From the NCBI GenBank assembly GCA_004026145.2, contig CP034993.1:1167580-1231579 (forward strand): 64,000 nt of DNA, read 5' to 3'. This DNA is from Takifugu bimaculatus (taxonomy: Eukaryota > Chordata > Actinopteri > Tetraodontiformes > Tetraodontidae). Position 1 is the stretch's first letter. Every line of letters begins with the position of its first letter. Positions 48,040 through 60,189 of this stretch are shown here, one piece after another. Made by a program: the position numbers and the translations under genes. The notes beneath the pieces are model-generated. The model had not been told where the DNA came from. It saw nothing but the letters and a program-made list of their open reading frames with translations, and made no database searches.

Positions 48040-51000
48040 CTGAAGGACATCTATAGAGTGCTAGTAGACCATACGGTCATCACTGTACTTCTATCTTTGT
48101 GAAGACTTTCAGTGACATAATGTGTCACCATCTCCTGATCCTAATTCAACATTTTAACCATCACACAACCTTTTGAAGTCAGGAGTCAAAATGTCGTAGC
48201 TTTCCTCTACTGTCAGTGTTTTGACGCGTGTCTCTGTTGAGCTTGCGGAAGTGCAACATCACACACAAAGAATTGTAAAAAAAAAAAATCATTCATTCGT
48301 GAACGTGGAGAGAACTGTGGGCATCCAAAGTTTCCAGATTTTCACTATTTTCCAGCTGCTGAGACTTCTCTGGGGGAAAAAAAGCCACCTACTTGCACCT
48401 AAATTGTTCAATAATACAACTTTCAGTGGGAAAAAACAATCTCTATGTTTGCAGCCAGGTGCTGGCCCTGCAAATTATACATGAGCACAGGTTCTATTGA
48501 TTCACTCTTGTTTTTCTCTGTCTCATAACACATTGTTAGAGGAACGTTGCTTCAGCGGACACTCACAAATTGTTTCGTAAATGTAAAAAAAGAAAAGAGC
48601 CATCCAGAAACTGTCATGTCTAACCATATTTTCTCAGCCTGTGATTCCAGATTTTTCCTCACATCCGGGGCCAGAGCAGCAGTTCAGGCAGCTGAAAGCA
48701 TTTCAAACAAAATGTTAGCTCCAGTTGCTTGTGGTCAGTTTTCGGTAGAATAATGGGATATATTAGCAGCTGCTACTATATTTTATACGCAGTCCTATAT
48801 GCAGTTTAGATGTTTGTGCCACAATCATTCCTGTTTTTGAAGTTGCTCTGTTTATTCTGACCTCCATGCAACTTTCCTCTGGTCCTGCAGTGAAATCTGA
48901 AATGTATTTCTAAACGGTGTTGGTGCTGCAAGACTTGTACAAATTAGATGTGGTAAAGCACTGTATATGCATGTCATGGATGGAGGGGAGGCTCACTGGA
49001 GGCGCCGTGCTGCTTATCTGAAAAGTATAAGAACGTGGACAGAATGATTAGGTAGCACAACTATAGACATCCTTCCCCCTAGCCTGGCCATTTTCATTTC
49101 TTCTAATGCAGCAGTTTCTCTTTCTGCAAATCGTCTAAAGGGTAAGCCTAACCAGGGGCCATGTGTGAGTGGAGAGAAGACAGAGAGAAACAAGGGCTCT
49201 AAACGGAATTTTTCTCTTTAAACAAATTGGTTTGGAGAGAATTAAATAGATTTTTTCTCTCCCCATATGTGCCGTACTGTCACAATGGATAGGGAAAAAC
49301 AGCCTGACCCATGAAGCACGAGTGTAACCGCTTACCTGTAAAAACCTCTAAACCTGTGAGAGGACCCGACGGCGTGTGGTCCCCAGGTTCTCCATTAGAG
49401 AGCCAGCTTTGCATTTGGTGGGAGTAATTGGCTGGCCAGGGTTTCAGCAGGCTTAGCCACCCTGCTGGCACAACAAGGCTGTGTGTCCCCATCCACGAGT
49501 GGCTGCTCTGCTAGGCAGGACTGCAGCCAGCTCCACTGATGCCACGTCCCCTTCAAAGCCTGCGGAGAAGCTGAGGGTGGCAACAGCTGTTGTCCCGGGG
49601 GAGGATGCAGAAATTCAGGGCCTCTGGTCATTAGTGGAAAGGAGCACACTTGGACAAGCTGGGGTGCTAGACAGCTGGGAAACCTCTGTCACCCCTCGTG
49701 CCTTCTTTTTTCTCCATCCATCCATTCATTGACAAAAGGATCGTGTATTCTCAACCTGGGGTGAGGTTCATTTCATTTCATTCGTGGCAGGTTGGTGGTA
49801 ATAATAGCAGTTATTCTTAGCATCATCAGATCACGAAACATCCAAAATGTCTCCGAAGGAAAGATCTTTTGCTCTTCTCCACCTCCCCTCAATTTCCTCT
49901 GCTGACTTGCATGCATGTTAAAAGGGCCTGAATATATCCATTCTTCCCTGCGCTGCCTGGTTAATTTCTGTCCTCTTACAAGTACAGAGATGTCTAGCAG
50001 GAGCAGCAGGCTACCTTAGTCTCCCCTGAGGGCACTAATCCTTCGGCTGGTGATGTTCCAGCCTGCATTGCTCACCTGGTTGGTAGCAATGCCAACAATC
50101 CGCTGGCACCATCTTCTTACTTCTGTTCATTTTAGTTTCAAGTCAGATCTCATAACTAAGGAAGTCTGATTGCTGCTGTGGAGTCTTAGCCATGCAGAGC
50201 AGAATAGAGAAGAAATCAGAGTTTCCAGTTACAGAAGATGTGCAGAACTCTCAGCTGAATAAAAATGAAAATAATGTGCAGTCCAAAGTCTTCTTCTCCT
50301 GGTCTATATGCAGCTGCCAGAGACTCCTTTTGGTGATGTTTTCAGCCTTTTTTCTTAGCCGCCACTTGCTAACTGTTCACTACACATTATGTTACTCATA
50401 AGATTCAGTTGTGAGTGTGGACGTACAATTACAGTTAAGAATAATGGTGAGAGTTAACCTATTTAGCCTACTTTGGAGGAAATATATGACCACGTCTCTT
50501 CAGAGATGGGGCCACCTCAGATGGCATTAATCCATAACTAATCTTCCTTCTTTTGAAGTTTTCTCTTTTTCAAAATGGGCACTGTAAAAGGGCAACTCAA
50601 GCTCGTCTCCGTTGCTGTTAGTACGTCCTGTTGCAGCACTTACCAGTTGTGCGGCACTTTTCAAGCAGTAATGACACACTTTAAGAAGTTTTTTGTTTTA
50701 AAAAAATATCCGTCACAGAGACAGCCAACTACAGACTGACCCTGGGATGCTCTGACACTTGAGGCCACTCATCACATGGCCCCTGCGCTGCCGCAACGTT
50801 AACATTTTTCTGCGATTGCATATTCTGACAAAGACGCACAGATCAACAGAACAGGGCGCCGCTTTGCCCTCCAAATTCCGAGGGGTGTTTCAACATGAAA
50901 GTGATGAAGTGGCACGGGGATGAAACTCACTGAGATTTGTCTGTGTGACCTTCACAGGGCAGCCTTGTTTTAAATGATATGCACCTTCAGAAAAAGGACA

Positions 51001-51770
51001 GCAGTTCAACAGCAGCAATGAAATTTTCCACCCTGACTTTTTCATTATAGTCTTTTAGTTTTCTCAACAGAGATATTCCCTTCCCCCTGACATGCAGTTT
51101 ACATAATGGTAATAGGTCGGATTGACAGGGATTCATCCTATCCCCCAGAGCAGAATGCATTTAAAGCATTGAGTTTGGTCTTTATTAGCCAAGCTAGGCC
51201 TTCATCGCTGCTTTTTTGTTGATAAAAGCATTATCTAGCTTTTGACATTACCAAGAACTGCAAACTCACCTTCACATCGCAGGGTTGATGGTTAGAAGCC
51301 CTCGACAGAAAATTTGCTGCAGTGTCCAGAATGCTTCCACTCAGCATGTCATCCAACCCACAATCCAGCATTCTGTGAAGATAATGATGAATCTGTGTGT
51401 CTGTAATGGAAATGACAGTATGTGTTAACAGTGGAACAATAGCTCTCCGCAGCCTCACAAGCTCAACATCAATCCATGCGCACCGAATGCGCGACCACTC
51501 GCACTGTCGCTCCAGCTTCTTTGATATGAAACGGCTTTGAGTGCATTAAAAGCAGCTTTAATAAGAACCATTATACTAATGTGTTTGTCGTAGTAAACTT
51601 TAATGATGATGCTGCAGACCTGAGTATCATAATTACACGCAAACAGGTGGACTCCTCTCATGCAGTTTAGCTTCTGACCATTTTTTAGGAATGAAACATT
51701 TGCTATGAATTTCTAATTACACATCATTTTATTAACAAACCTAAAGAGCAAATCAGGCATTCAAAACATA
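48040..51770. other. Unique intronic sequence, no gene recognised
   Basis: About 3.7 kb without large microsatellites; the overlapping antisense frames at 49280-49732 have no domain. Confidence 0.45.
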
Positions 51771-51773
51771 CAT

Positions 51774-51801
51774 ACTTACAAAACAACTTACAAAACAACT
51801 T
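51774..51801. repeat. 12-bp tandem duplication (about 2.3 copies)
   Basis: ACTTACAAAACA occurs twice in exact tandem (51774-51785, 51786-51797), followed by ACTT. Confidence 0.9.
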
Positions 51802-51804
51802 CCT

Positions 51805-52830
51805 GATTAGCATTCTGTCATATAGTATAAATATATTTATTGCCAGCCAATAATATACTGTAGGTTGAAACATAATGGATACATAATGGAAATAAAAAAG
51901 TCTGCAAGTTTTAAGGAATGAAGGATGAAAACAAATTATATCAACTCCTGAGCACTTCCAAAGTAATCAAACCCACAAAAATTAGCCTGGGAGCCTGCAC
52001 ACAGCTGTGCATGACATCATTAAAACTGCAATTTACAGAAGATAAATCCATTGACGGAAAAAGAAGGTTTTCAGTGTATTCCGGTAGTCAACTGAGCATT
52101 TTTGGGGAATTTAAGTGCTGAACCAACCCTGAACAATTAACAAAAAAGAAAAAAAAAATCAAAACACAGCTTCCACACCACTGAACAGTTGCCACTTCTG
52201 CGCCACTTCAGCATTTTTTCCTCACCCACATTCCCTCCTTAAAATGATGTTCCTGTACTATCCTTTCAAGTTTTAATAATGCATTGAGCAGTTGCTAACC
52301 CACTTTTAGAAGTTTCAGCAAAACCCTTGCTTGTCGTTTTGCTTGATGTGGGGAGACAAAGTAGCCTCTATTCCAAAATCGGGGGGGGGGTTGTCTCTCA
52401 GCATAGCTATTAAGAAATAAAAGGGATGCTCACAACATGGTAAACATCAAACCATGTGGCTTTTTTCGTTTTTTTTGCCAAAGTGATAAACATGATAGTG
52501 ATTGAAATTTAAATGGACCATTGTCTTCATGTGCCTGTGTCGAATAAATGATTAAACAAATACACAGTGGGCACCACGGTGCCTGCTCATTAGGGCATGT
52601 CAGTTGACAAGACCACTGCTTCTGTTTACCCAAAACCCTTTAAACTACCTATTCTGACAGCACAGGATCTACTTAAATGTAGGATAATTACAAATCTTTC
52701 CTCTCCTTGCACACGTTCATCCTTTTTATACTCTTCTTTCCCTGATCTATCCAGGAATTGTTGATAGAACAGATCAGACACATTCAGCAGTGTAAACCGG
52801 GGGAGTACTTGTGGCTGTGGAGGTACTGAG
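51805..52830. other. AT-rich unique intronic sequence
   Basis: AT-rich unique sequence with a G10 run at 52381-52390; nothing else recognised. Confidence 0.45.
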
Positions 52831-52835
52831 GGAGT

Positions 52836-52849
52836 GGGGGGGGGGGGGG
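52836..52849. repeat. Poly-G run (G14)
   Basis: Fourteen consecutive G. Confidence 0.9.
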
Positions 52850-53000
52850 ACTTTAGATTACCTTTGCAATTTCAGGAGAGAACGCAGCCTATAATGATCC
52901 GGGATGTTCTCGGGAAAGGTCAGCTGAAATTGCAACAAGCGTAATTAGTAGCTTATCAATAATGCATCCAGGGGTTCAGTGGGTGTGCAGACTCAGACTG

Positions 53001-53002
<2 letters not shown>

Positions 53003-53043
<41 letters not shown>
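53003..53043. repeat. (TG)20 microsatellite
   Basis: About 41 bp of uninterrupted TG. Confidence 0.97.
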
Positions 53044-53044
<1 letters not shown>

Positions 53045-53362
53045 GGAGAGCAGGCATGCATGGCTGAGCAAGCGTGTGTGCATGCTTAAACACAGGCCTG
53101 AGCGTAACCAGGGATGACCAATGGCATCTCTGTGTGTGACATTTGAAAACAGCCGTATTTCTCACAGGGGAGCTGCTGTAAGCAGGAGCACACACGTCTC
53201 ATGTAAACACAACACACACAAATGTACGACACTGTGGACTAATGCAAACAGCTCAGCATAGATGAAGACTAAGTTTATTACTATCGACCGCAGGGTCAAA
53301 ATTATGGGTCATAAGCAGGAAGAGGGAAATAAATATGCAGTATGAGATAAGGCAAGCTTACA

Positions 53363-53387
53363 TTTTATTTATTTATTTATTTATTTT
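53363..53387. repeat. (ATTT)n microsatellite
   Basis: About six ATTT units. Confidence 0.9.
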
Positions 53388-53389
53388 AA

Positions 53390-56110
53390 TAATTCTGAAA
53401 ATATTGGCTACCATGTCATCACCTGCTGATTACCCAGCGGGGAAAGCGAATCCCTCGGGGCGTCGTCCTGGTTCAGTCTGTATTATTGGCTGCATTTGAA
53501 TTATCTTCAAGTCTGAAGGTTTAATGCTGGACAGAAACCGGCTCAGTAAAGCAGGTTTGCGGCTCTGCTGTAGCTTTGCAGCTTGACACCTGACGAGGCC
53601 GTAATGACGCTCAGTCAGGAGCAATATTGACTGATTTCATTTCATGGCCTTGCATCAGAGACATGATCAAAAAGGATGCACTCATTTAAGATGCCTCTCA
53701 ACAGATTTCACTGTGATGCCGTCATGTTGCACATGCAGCCAGGCCGATCAACTAGCCACCGGAATCCGTCTTTGCATGATTTATGTCAGGACATGCGGCT
53801 AAAATATTAAGCTTAAAAGGTGAATCTTACCTGTCCTGAATAAATCATGAAGAATAGTCTGCTTGGTTTGCTAATATGCACATCAGTACATTTGCAGGTA
53901 ATACCTGGGCCGCACTCCCAGCAAGGAGCTGAGCTCTTAAGATCAGACATGAGGGAAGAGAGAAACCTCAGGTGTGTAAGTGGTTGGGGGGAACATTGCA
54001 GGAGTGAAGTGGACCTCAGGGATCACGCATATGAGTGTTTGTAGAACTGTTGGCCCGTGAGCGTAATGATCCCAGGTTCCGTGGCAACCGCCTGTTGATA
54101 AGTTGCAGCAGAGCGCGTGAACGGGGAAAACAGGGAAGCGAGCGAGATGAATGTGATTGGATTGCTGGCCGACTGCAGCCTCTCCCATCTGTCTGAGACT
54201 GTACCATCCCATCTCACAGGCGGCAGGAGGTAATTGGGTTCATTGTTCTCACCGCAGGATCTCCTGGATTGAAAGTTTCATTATCTGGATAACCATGAAT
54301 GTAAATGAACCCCACGTATGCACTTGGGTAATGGGGGAAAATATATCTCTGCTCACCATAACTGCAACATACAGCACACCCCCGAACATCGGCCTTTGTT
54401 TCGCATCATGTCTAGAAATGCCACACGTGTGCAAGCATGTAACATTTCCCCAGTCTGATATTGCCTGATCTCTGGTTTTGTTTTTTTTCAACTTTATTAC
54501 AAATGTAGGAATAAATTGCTATCGCAGAGGTCAACCTGAAATCCGCTTTGAGGATGTCTGTGACTTGAGAGACAATATCAAACATGCACCGTTAGGATTT
54601 CTGGTGCATGCAGGCTGGTAGCTACAATGTAAACACTCATGCTGCAGCTAAGAGAAATCTGTGACGGTGTCATGAGGAGCAGCTTCCCACATAGTGTGTG
54701 TATTTGCATGAGTAGATGCACAGGAGCCTGTGCACACTGAGGGAACCTCTGCTGTGAATGGCAAGAGAGGGCTGGAAGAACAACAGTAAGCAGTTCTGTG
54801 CTTTGAATTATTCATGCAAAACAAACGTACAACAGACACCCCGGCACATCTTTTCTCTAATTAAGCAGAGATTGTGGTTGCATGTGGGGCAAAGCCTCTG
54901 GACGGTTATGTCACACTCGATGACGCCGCACCCCCCATCTCTAACCTTCACAGCCCGGGAGTCCGAGCATGCGGCAAGAGAAGCCTTAACATGGCCGCCT
55001 TCGCAAGATAAACAGGAACTCACGGTGGGCTCGGCCCGTACCTCTCACACTGCAGCAAGCCCATCAATGAGCTGTGTGTTACTGCATGTATGTTAACAAA
55101 AGCCCGATCTGGCCTCTGATGAATTTTGATTTTGCTTTTTCCATGAGGGATATTAGAGCTTGTCAATCCTGGGATAGAGACCTGAAACTCGCCACTGATA
55201 AACTTCTCCAAGTGTTTGCCTGATCTTTCGCTTGATCCGTTAATTTATTTTTATATCTAAACAAACTTGTCTGAGTGATGAAAACTAAATTCTATAACCA
55301 AAGCATCCAGATGAGAGCTGAAATGCTGTGGACCTCAGTATATTTTGAAGGCCGGGAGTTCAAAGGGACGTCCTCGCTGAGTATTCCATGCTGTGCCTTT
55401 TTGTCTGTAGTAGAGCCCCGTCAGATTGTGTTTACTTTGCTGAAGGACATTTCACCTCTGGAAGTCTGGGAATGAATGGAGAACTCATTTCTCCAACAGC
55501 GACTAGTCAATCACTCCACATTTATTCTCCCGCGGTGACCTCTCCCCAGCCAGGCAAACAATGGCACCCATGTCTACTGCAGATGAGTGGGCCTGAAAGC
55601 GAGGCTCTATATACTGGCCACGTCGATACTGCAACTACAAAAGCTCAGCGAAATCAAATAAAATCATTTCACTGAGTCTTTCTCTTGGGTATATAATGTA
55701 ATAACATTTAAACTGAACACTGGCCGCCGTAACCTCAGTTTGTTGTTATGCAACTGAAACTAAGCTATTATTCTGTTGTGCTGTGACTTTTCCTTTATCA
55801 CCCGACTCGCTGCTTCATCCAAAGGAGGGTGGGAGCTTAGCATGGCTGCATGGTTGATGTCATGACTGGGGTCTGGCAGATGGCAGAAACAGTTTGGGAT
55901 CTCATTAGATCAACCAAGCGTCAAGGCTTTTCGCAAACCTCTCATTTAAGTCGCTGGCCTAATATTCTCCTGCAATATTGGTCAAGTTCAACAGAGGATA
56001 GAGCAAATTGTTTAAATGCAGCATCTGTGCAAAGCGACGAGAATGGAGTCAGCGTGCATGGTGTGCAGAAACGTGCGTGTCTTTAAATCTATGTGTTTCC
56101 ATTTATCTGC
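53390..56110. other. Unique intronic sequence, no gene recognised
   Basis: Mixed-composition unique sequence. Several antisense frames overlap at 53943-54217, which is typical of non-coding DNA with few stops rather than of a gene. Confidence 0.45.
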
Positions 56111-56113
56111 GCA

Positions 56114-56116
56114 TGT

Positions 56117-56153
<37 letters not shown>

Positions 56154-56165
56154 GGGGGGGGGGGG
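56114..56165. repeat. Compound (GT)n-poly(G) tract
   Basis: About 18 GT units (one AT interruption) run directly into about 16 consecutive G (56150-56165). Confidence 0.95.
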
Positions 56166-56871
56166 CGTGATGAGTGGAGCATCCTTACCAAGTATAGCAA
56201 ACAGGATTGTAATGGTCACACAGCACATTTTGTACCATTTGCCTTGTAATTATCTGGAATTCGTTGAGCGGAGATGCACTGCAAAGGTGGGCTGAGCAGA
56301 ATGCTGTCTGTTGGTAGTTACTTCCTGGTTTCTGTTGGGCATTTTGTGGAGGGGGATTCAAAACGACTTTAACACTTATTTTATTTGTATTATCTTTAAT
56401 GACACAGAGGCTAAATGTACCATAGAGGGAACTGATTAGCAGCAGCCGACGGCTTGACAGCCCTCAAGTCTCAGCTGATGTTTTATGGGTTTTTAAAAGA
56501 CATTTAAAATGAATTTTCATATATGGTTTTAGGCACTGGGCTAATCGCAGCAAGCAGTCTTCTTGTGATTGATGCTTCGCCCTCTGAGAATCGGAATCAG
56601 AGTCTGGCAGCAGTCATTACAGAGAAGAAGGAGCATCATGGTAGAGAGGATGAAATTAGACGAGGCCATAGACAAAGCAGCAGAAGGGAACAGTTCTCTT
56701 TAAAAGCACATTTCCAATATCAGGTGACGGTACCATTACTTTTAATGTTGACTGATGCTGTTTGAAGGAGATGGAGACCAGAATGATTCTCAGTTCTTTG
56801 GTGTTCCTCCAGTTTCAGGTTGATTCATCTTCTTTTCCATTTTTTGGTTTCGTTTAAGTATTTTAACTTTA

Positions 56872-56895
56872 CTCTCTCTCTCTCTCTCTCTCTCG

Positions 56896-56927
<32 letters not shown>

Positions 56928-56938
56928 GCACGCACACA
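56872..56938. repeat. Compound (CT)n-(CA)n tract
   Basis: About 11 CT units, GTCTCTCTCTCT, then (CA)n with CGCA interruptions. Confidence 0.95.
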
Positions 56939-56977
56939 TCAGAGTACTCCAAGTTGTACATCAGAGAACAGTGTTGT

Positions 56978-56993
56978 GTTGTTGTTGTTGTTG
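56978..56993. repeat. (GTT)5 short microsatellite
   Basis: About five GTT units; in RNA this is a UGUU-rich element. Confidence 0.85.
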
Positions 56994-57604
56994 CATTATC
57001 GATATTCTTCAACATCCTTTATCAAGAGCGTGTAACATTTGGAAAGTATATAAAGTTTCTTGTTTTGTTTGTCTCAGTCTAAGAAATTTTTTTTAGACTC
57101 TTCTCTATTCTCACCATTAGACACTACTAGAAGCAGCCAAAGCCATCATAGTTGAGCTTCATAGATTTTTCTTTTTATAATATTTCAATGTGAGTTCATG
57201 ATTTCTATCTCTTTTTTTTAATTAAAAATACAAATGTCAAAAGGAGGCCCTAAATTTGGAGAACCGGAGGACAGGACAGCGCAGTCAAACATAGGACGAG
57301 AAGTTTGATCTTTATAAGCGAGGGGCAGAACACACCCCGGATGGCTTCAGCCATTCAGTTTACTACCGATAAACAGCCTGGGAAAGCAACTGGCAGAGCT
57401 CTAATGCACAGCAATATTTTGCCCCCTCTTACCTCTGGTGATAGGAGAGTGTGGTGGGCCGTGCCCATAGCTTTCTTGTAGACGTTGCTTTGCTGGAACC
57501 AAAAGCCAAGCTATTTACAAGGAACACAGCAGCCTCAGAAGTAGCTCCTGGCCTCGGGCTGCAAAACACTTGAAAATAAACTCCTGGTCTCTTTGATGTG
57601 TGCA

Positions 57605-57606
<2 letters not shown>

Positions 57607-57667
<61 letters not shown>

Positions 57668-57712
57668 GTGTGTGTGTGCGCGTGCGTGTGTGTGTGCGTG
57701 CGTGTGTGTGTG

Positions 57713-57757
<45 letters not shown>
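57607..57757. repeat. Long (GT)n array with GC steps, about 150 bp
   Basis: About 75 alternating TG/CG units with scattered GCG interruptions (57661-57720). It is the longest simple-sequence array in the window, and it produces open frames of poly-CV and poly-HT on the two strands that are not genes. Confidence 0.97.
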
Positions 57758-57759
<2 letters not shown>

Positions 57760-58214
57760 GCACCAAACCTAAAGACATTTTAAGTCATACTGCCTTTGAG
57801 CCAAGGACAAGTCTAAATTGTCTCATGAAGCTGAAGATGGGTGAGGCAGGCAAGACCAGGGTTAAGTTAAAATCAAGAAATATATATTTTGTGCAGTTGA
57901 ATTACCATAACATACACTTCACACGCTTGCTGACAGGGGGTGGTCCCAGCGGTGTTTTTAACGTGGCTGTGAAGGCTGCAAGGATCACCAGAGGTTTATC
58001 GTTGGCCCAGAGATGAGTGAAGACAACAGCCTTGGGAGGCTCTTCTGATGAGAGGATGTTATTTTTATGGGAGACACAACACTCTGCCGAGTTAACAGCA
58101 CCGGCATGACGGAATAAAACTGTTCGGAAGCAAATTGAGTGGTTTATAACATATGCGCCTTCATTTTGCCATTTCATTCTGTATTGCTGTTGCATTAAAG
58201 GTTGTGCGTGTCAG

Positions 58215-58215
<1 letters not shown>

Positions 58216-58245
<30 letters not shown>
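58216..58245 (+). repeat. (CTG)10 trinucleotide repeat
   Basis: Ten uninterrupted CTG units on the strand that is sense for the CELF gene, so the primary transcript would carry (CUG)10. Confidence 0.97.
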
Positions 58246-58246
<1 letters not shown>

Positions 58247-58249
58247 GGC

Positions 58250-59940
58250 TCAACACTACAGTATTTGTCAGAGCAGATAACAAATGCAGAAGCCGCCATC
58301 GGAATAGTGGGAATTACCAAAGCTGCATCACATATGCAACCACAGTGACATAAATATACATCCTGCAGATACAGTGCCGAGGAGACACAGGGAGGAATTT
58401 ATGCAGGGCGTGATTTGAGTTAGAAAGCTGCGATGGCCCTATAGAAGACTTATTAGCAGGACAACAGATCGGAAATCAGTAGTGCTAGATAGCTACTCTG
58501 CATTCTACGATACAGCATAAAATGCATTGGGGAAGGAAATGTGGCAGCACGCTGCTAAAAAACCTTTTCCAATTTCATCCGTGCAGATACGGTGGGATTC
58601 ACGCCGCACAATGCAGAGGATCCCAGGAGGTGTGACTGTGCAACCTCTGGGGGGGGTGGGGGGGGACCCTTTCAAAAAGTCATTTCAAAATACGTTTTGA
58701 AATGGGATGGTTACTAAACTGCTGTAACCGCCGCCTTTCAGGTTCCCGCGTGGCTCATAGGAGATAGATGAAAAATAACATTTGACGATCTCTGAACCTT
58801 GAAAGCTTTCTTCTCCTCCAAGAGGAAAAGGGAAACAAAAATTTCAGACTTTCACGCTTTGCCAGTGTTCTGGCCTTTTTCTCCCCCCTCTTCTGTGGCT
58901 CTCCTCCCTCCGCTTACACATATTGGAACCAAGGGTTTTTGTCTCTGTTTGTGAAGACAAGTGTTGCTTGAAAGGCATGCTTGACAATAAATTCAGAGGA
59001 GCTATATTTCATCCTTTGACAAGAATGAAAGAGCCCTCTAGCACAAAAACAGAAGCTGTGTGGACCCTGATGGAATTACATGGTCAGAGTTCATATGTAA
59101 TGTACCAAGGCTGTTTTGTCTCATCCAGAAATGGCACACTGAAATTGAGTTCACAACTTTTTTTTTTTTATTCCCCCCACAAGGGCTTTGCTCGCTCGTT
59201 GCAAACTTTTATCAAAGGCTGGGTTGCAACCTTGACTTTTTTGCACTCCTTATAAAGGCCGATCGACTGTTTTCGATTGCATTCAGTTGCACCCCAGCAC
59301 CCCCCGCCATCACCTCTGTGGCTGGTCTATGCCGGGAAGATTCTGGTAAAGGAGAGAGCTGTAGTGTCTTTGGGCAAAGGCATTGCAACTCTCAGGAATC
59401 TCAACTGCCCTCTGGTGGTAGGCAGCAGTATAGAAAATGTCAACCTTAGAAAATCAGGACAGATTAAAAACAAAGGATTATCTTCAAATAAAGATGATGA
59501 ATGGAAGCAGCGTTTAGGAAATGATGACTTCCGTAACAATTTCGATGAGGGACAAAATAACTTTTACCCAGTTTGAGTGGAGTAATTGTTAGTTTTCTTC
59601 AGATGCACAGAAATACTTGGCCGATACAAGTTAGCCCTACCAGGCTAAGCAAAAGTGTCTTTTTCCCCCTCCTCCTTTTAGATCTAAAGTGTGTTCTCTT
59701 ATTTCGCTCAACAGAATGGCTCTACAGCCACTCCTGACGGGTTGATTTCTCTTATTACTGCCGGTCATCTGGAGAAAATTTGTAGAGATTTTTCTTTCAT
59801 TTTCCGGCGGTTGTGTTTTTTCTCCTGCTGCATTTTCTGTAGTCAGCTATTAAAGTAATAGGATGGGAAGTTACTGTCAGTTGAATCACCACTTTGACTT
59901 TGGCTCCTCTAATAATATTATCCTCCAGTGCTAAAGGTTA
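58250..59940. other. Unique intronic sequence, no gene recognised
   Basis: Mixed-composition unique sequence with a G8-T-G8 run at about 58649-58665. Frames at 58923-59576 overlap in three phases without a recognisable domain. Confidence 0.45.
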
Positions 59941-59949
59941 CGTTCACCC

Positions 59950-60125
59950 CTGTGGTTTCAAACCACAGTGGTTTACATTTACGAAAGCCCTTTCTCCTTC
60001 TCGCTGCTGTCTGCCCTCCGTCTGTGCACATGTGGTTTGGTCTGCTCTCACACTGAGAACATTTGGTCAAAGTTTTGCTGGATCGCTTCGAGGGATATTT
60101 CACCTTTGTGGAACCCTTGTGGTCT
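59950..60125. promoter_or_regulatory. Cluster of RUNX-type motifs, possible enhancer
   Basis: TGTGGTTT at 59951-59958 and its inverse AAACCACA at 59960-59967 lie in a 19-bp near-perfect palindrome (9-bp arms, one central base). A third TGTGGTTT is at 60031-60038, and TGTGGTCT is at 60118-60125. TGTGGTTT is the established RUNX core. Function is inferred only. Confidence 0.3.
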
Positions 60126-60144
60126 TAGAGTAACACTGAGCTGA

Positions 60145-60188
60145 GTGTGTGTGTGTGTGTGTGTGTGTGGTGGGGGGGGGGGGGGGGG
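60145..60188. repeat. Compound (GT)n-poly(G) tract
   Basis: About 12 GT units run into GGTG and then 17 consecutive G (60172-60188). Confidence 0.95.
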
Positions 60189-60189
60189 T

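Noticed and set aside
57515..58016. Frames encoding poly-HT or poly-CV
   Set aside because: These are translations of the long (GT)n array.
58153..58353. Leucine-run peptide resembling a signal peptide
   Set aside because: The leucine run is simply (CTG)10; no coding context surrounds it.
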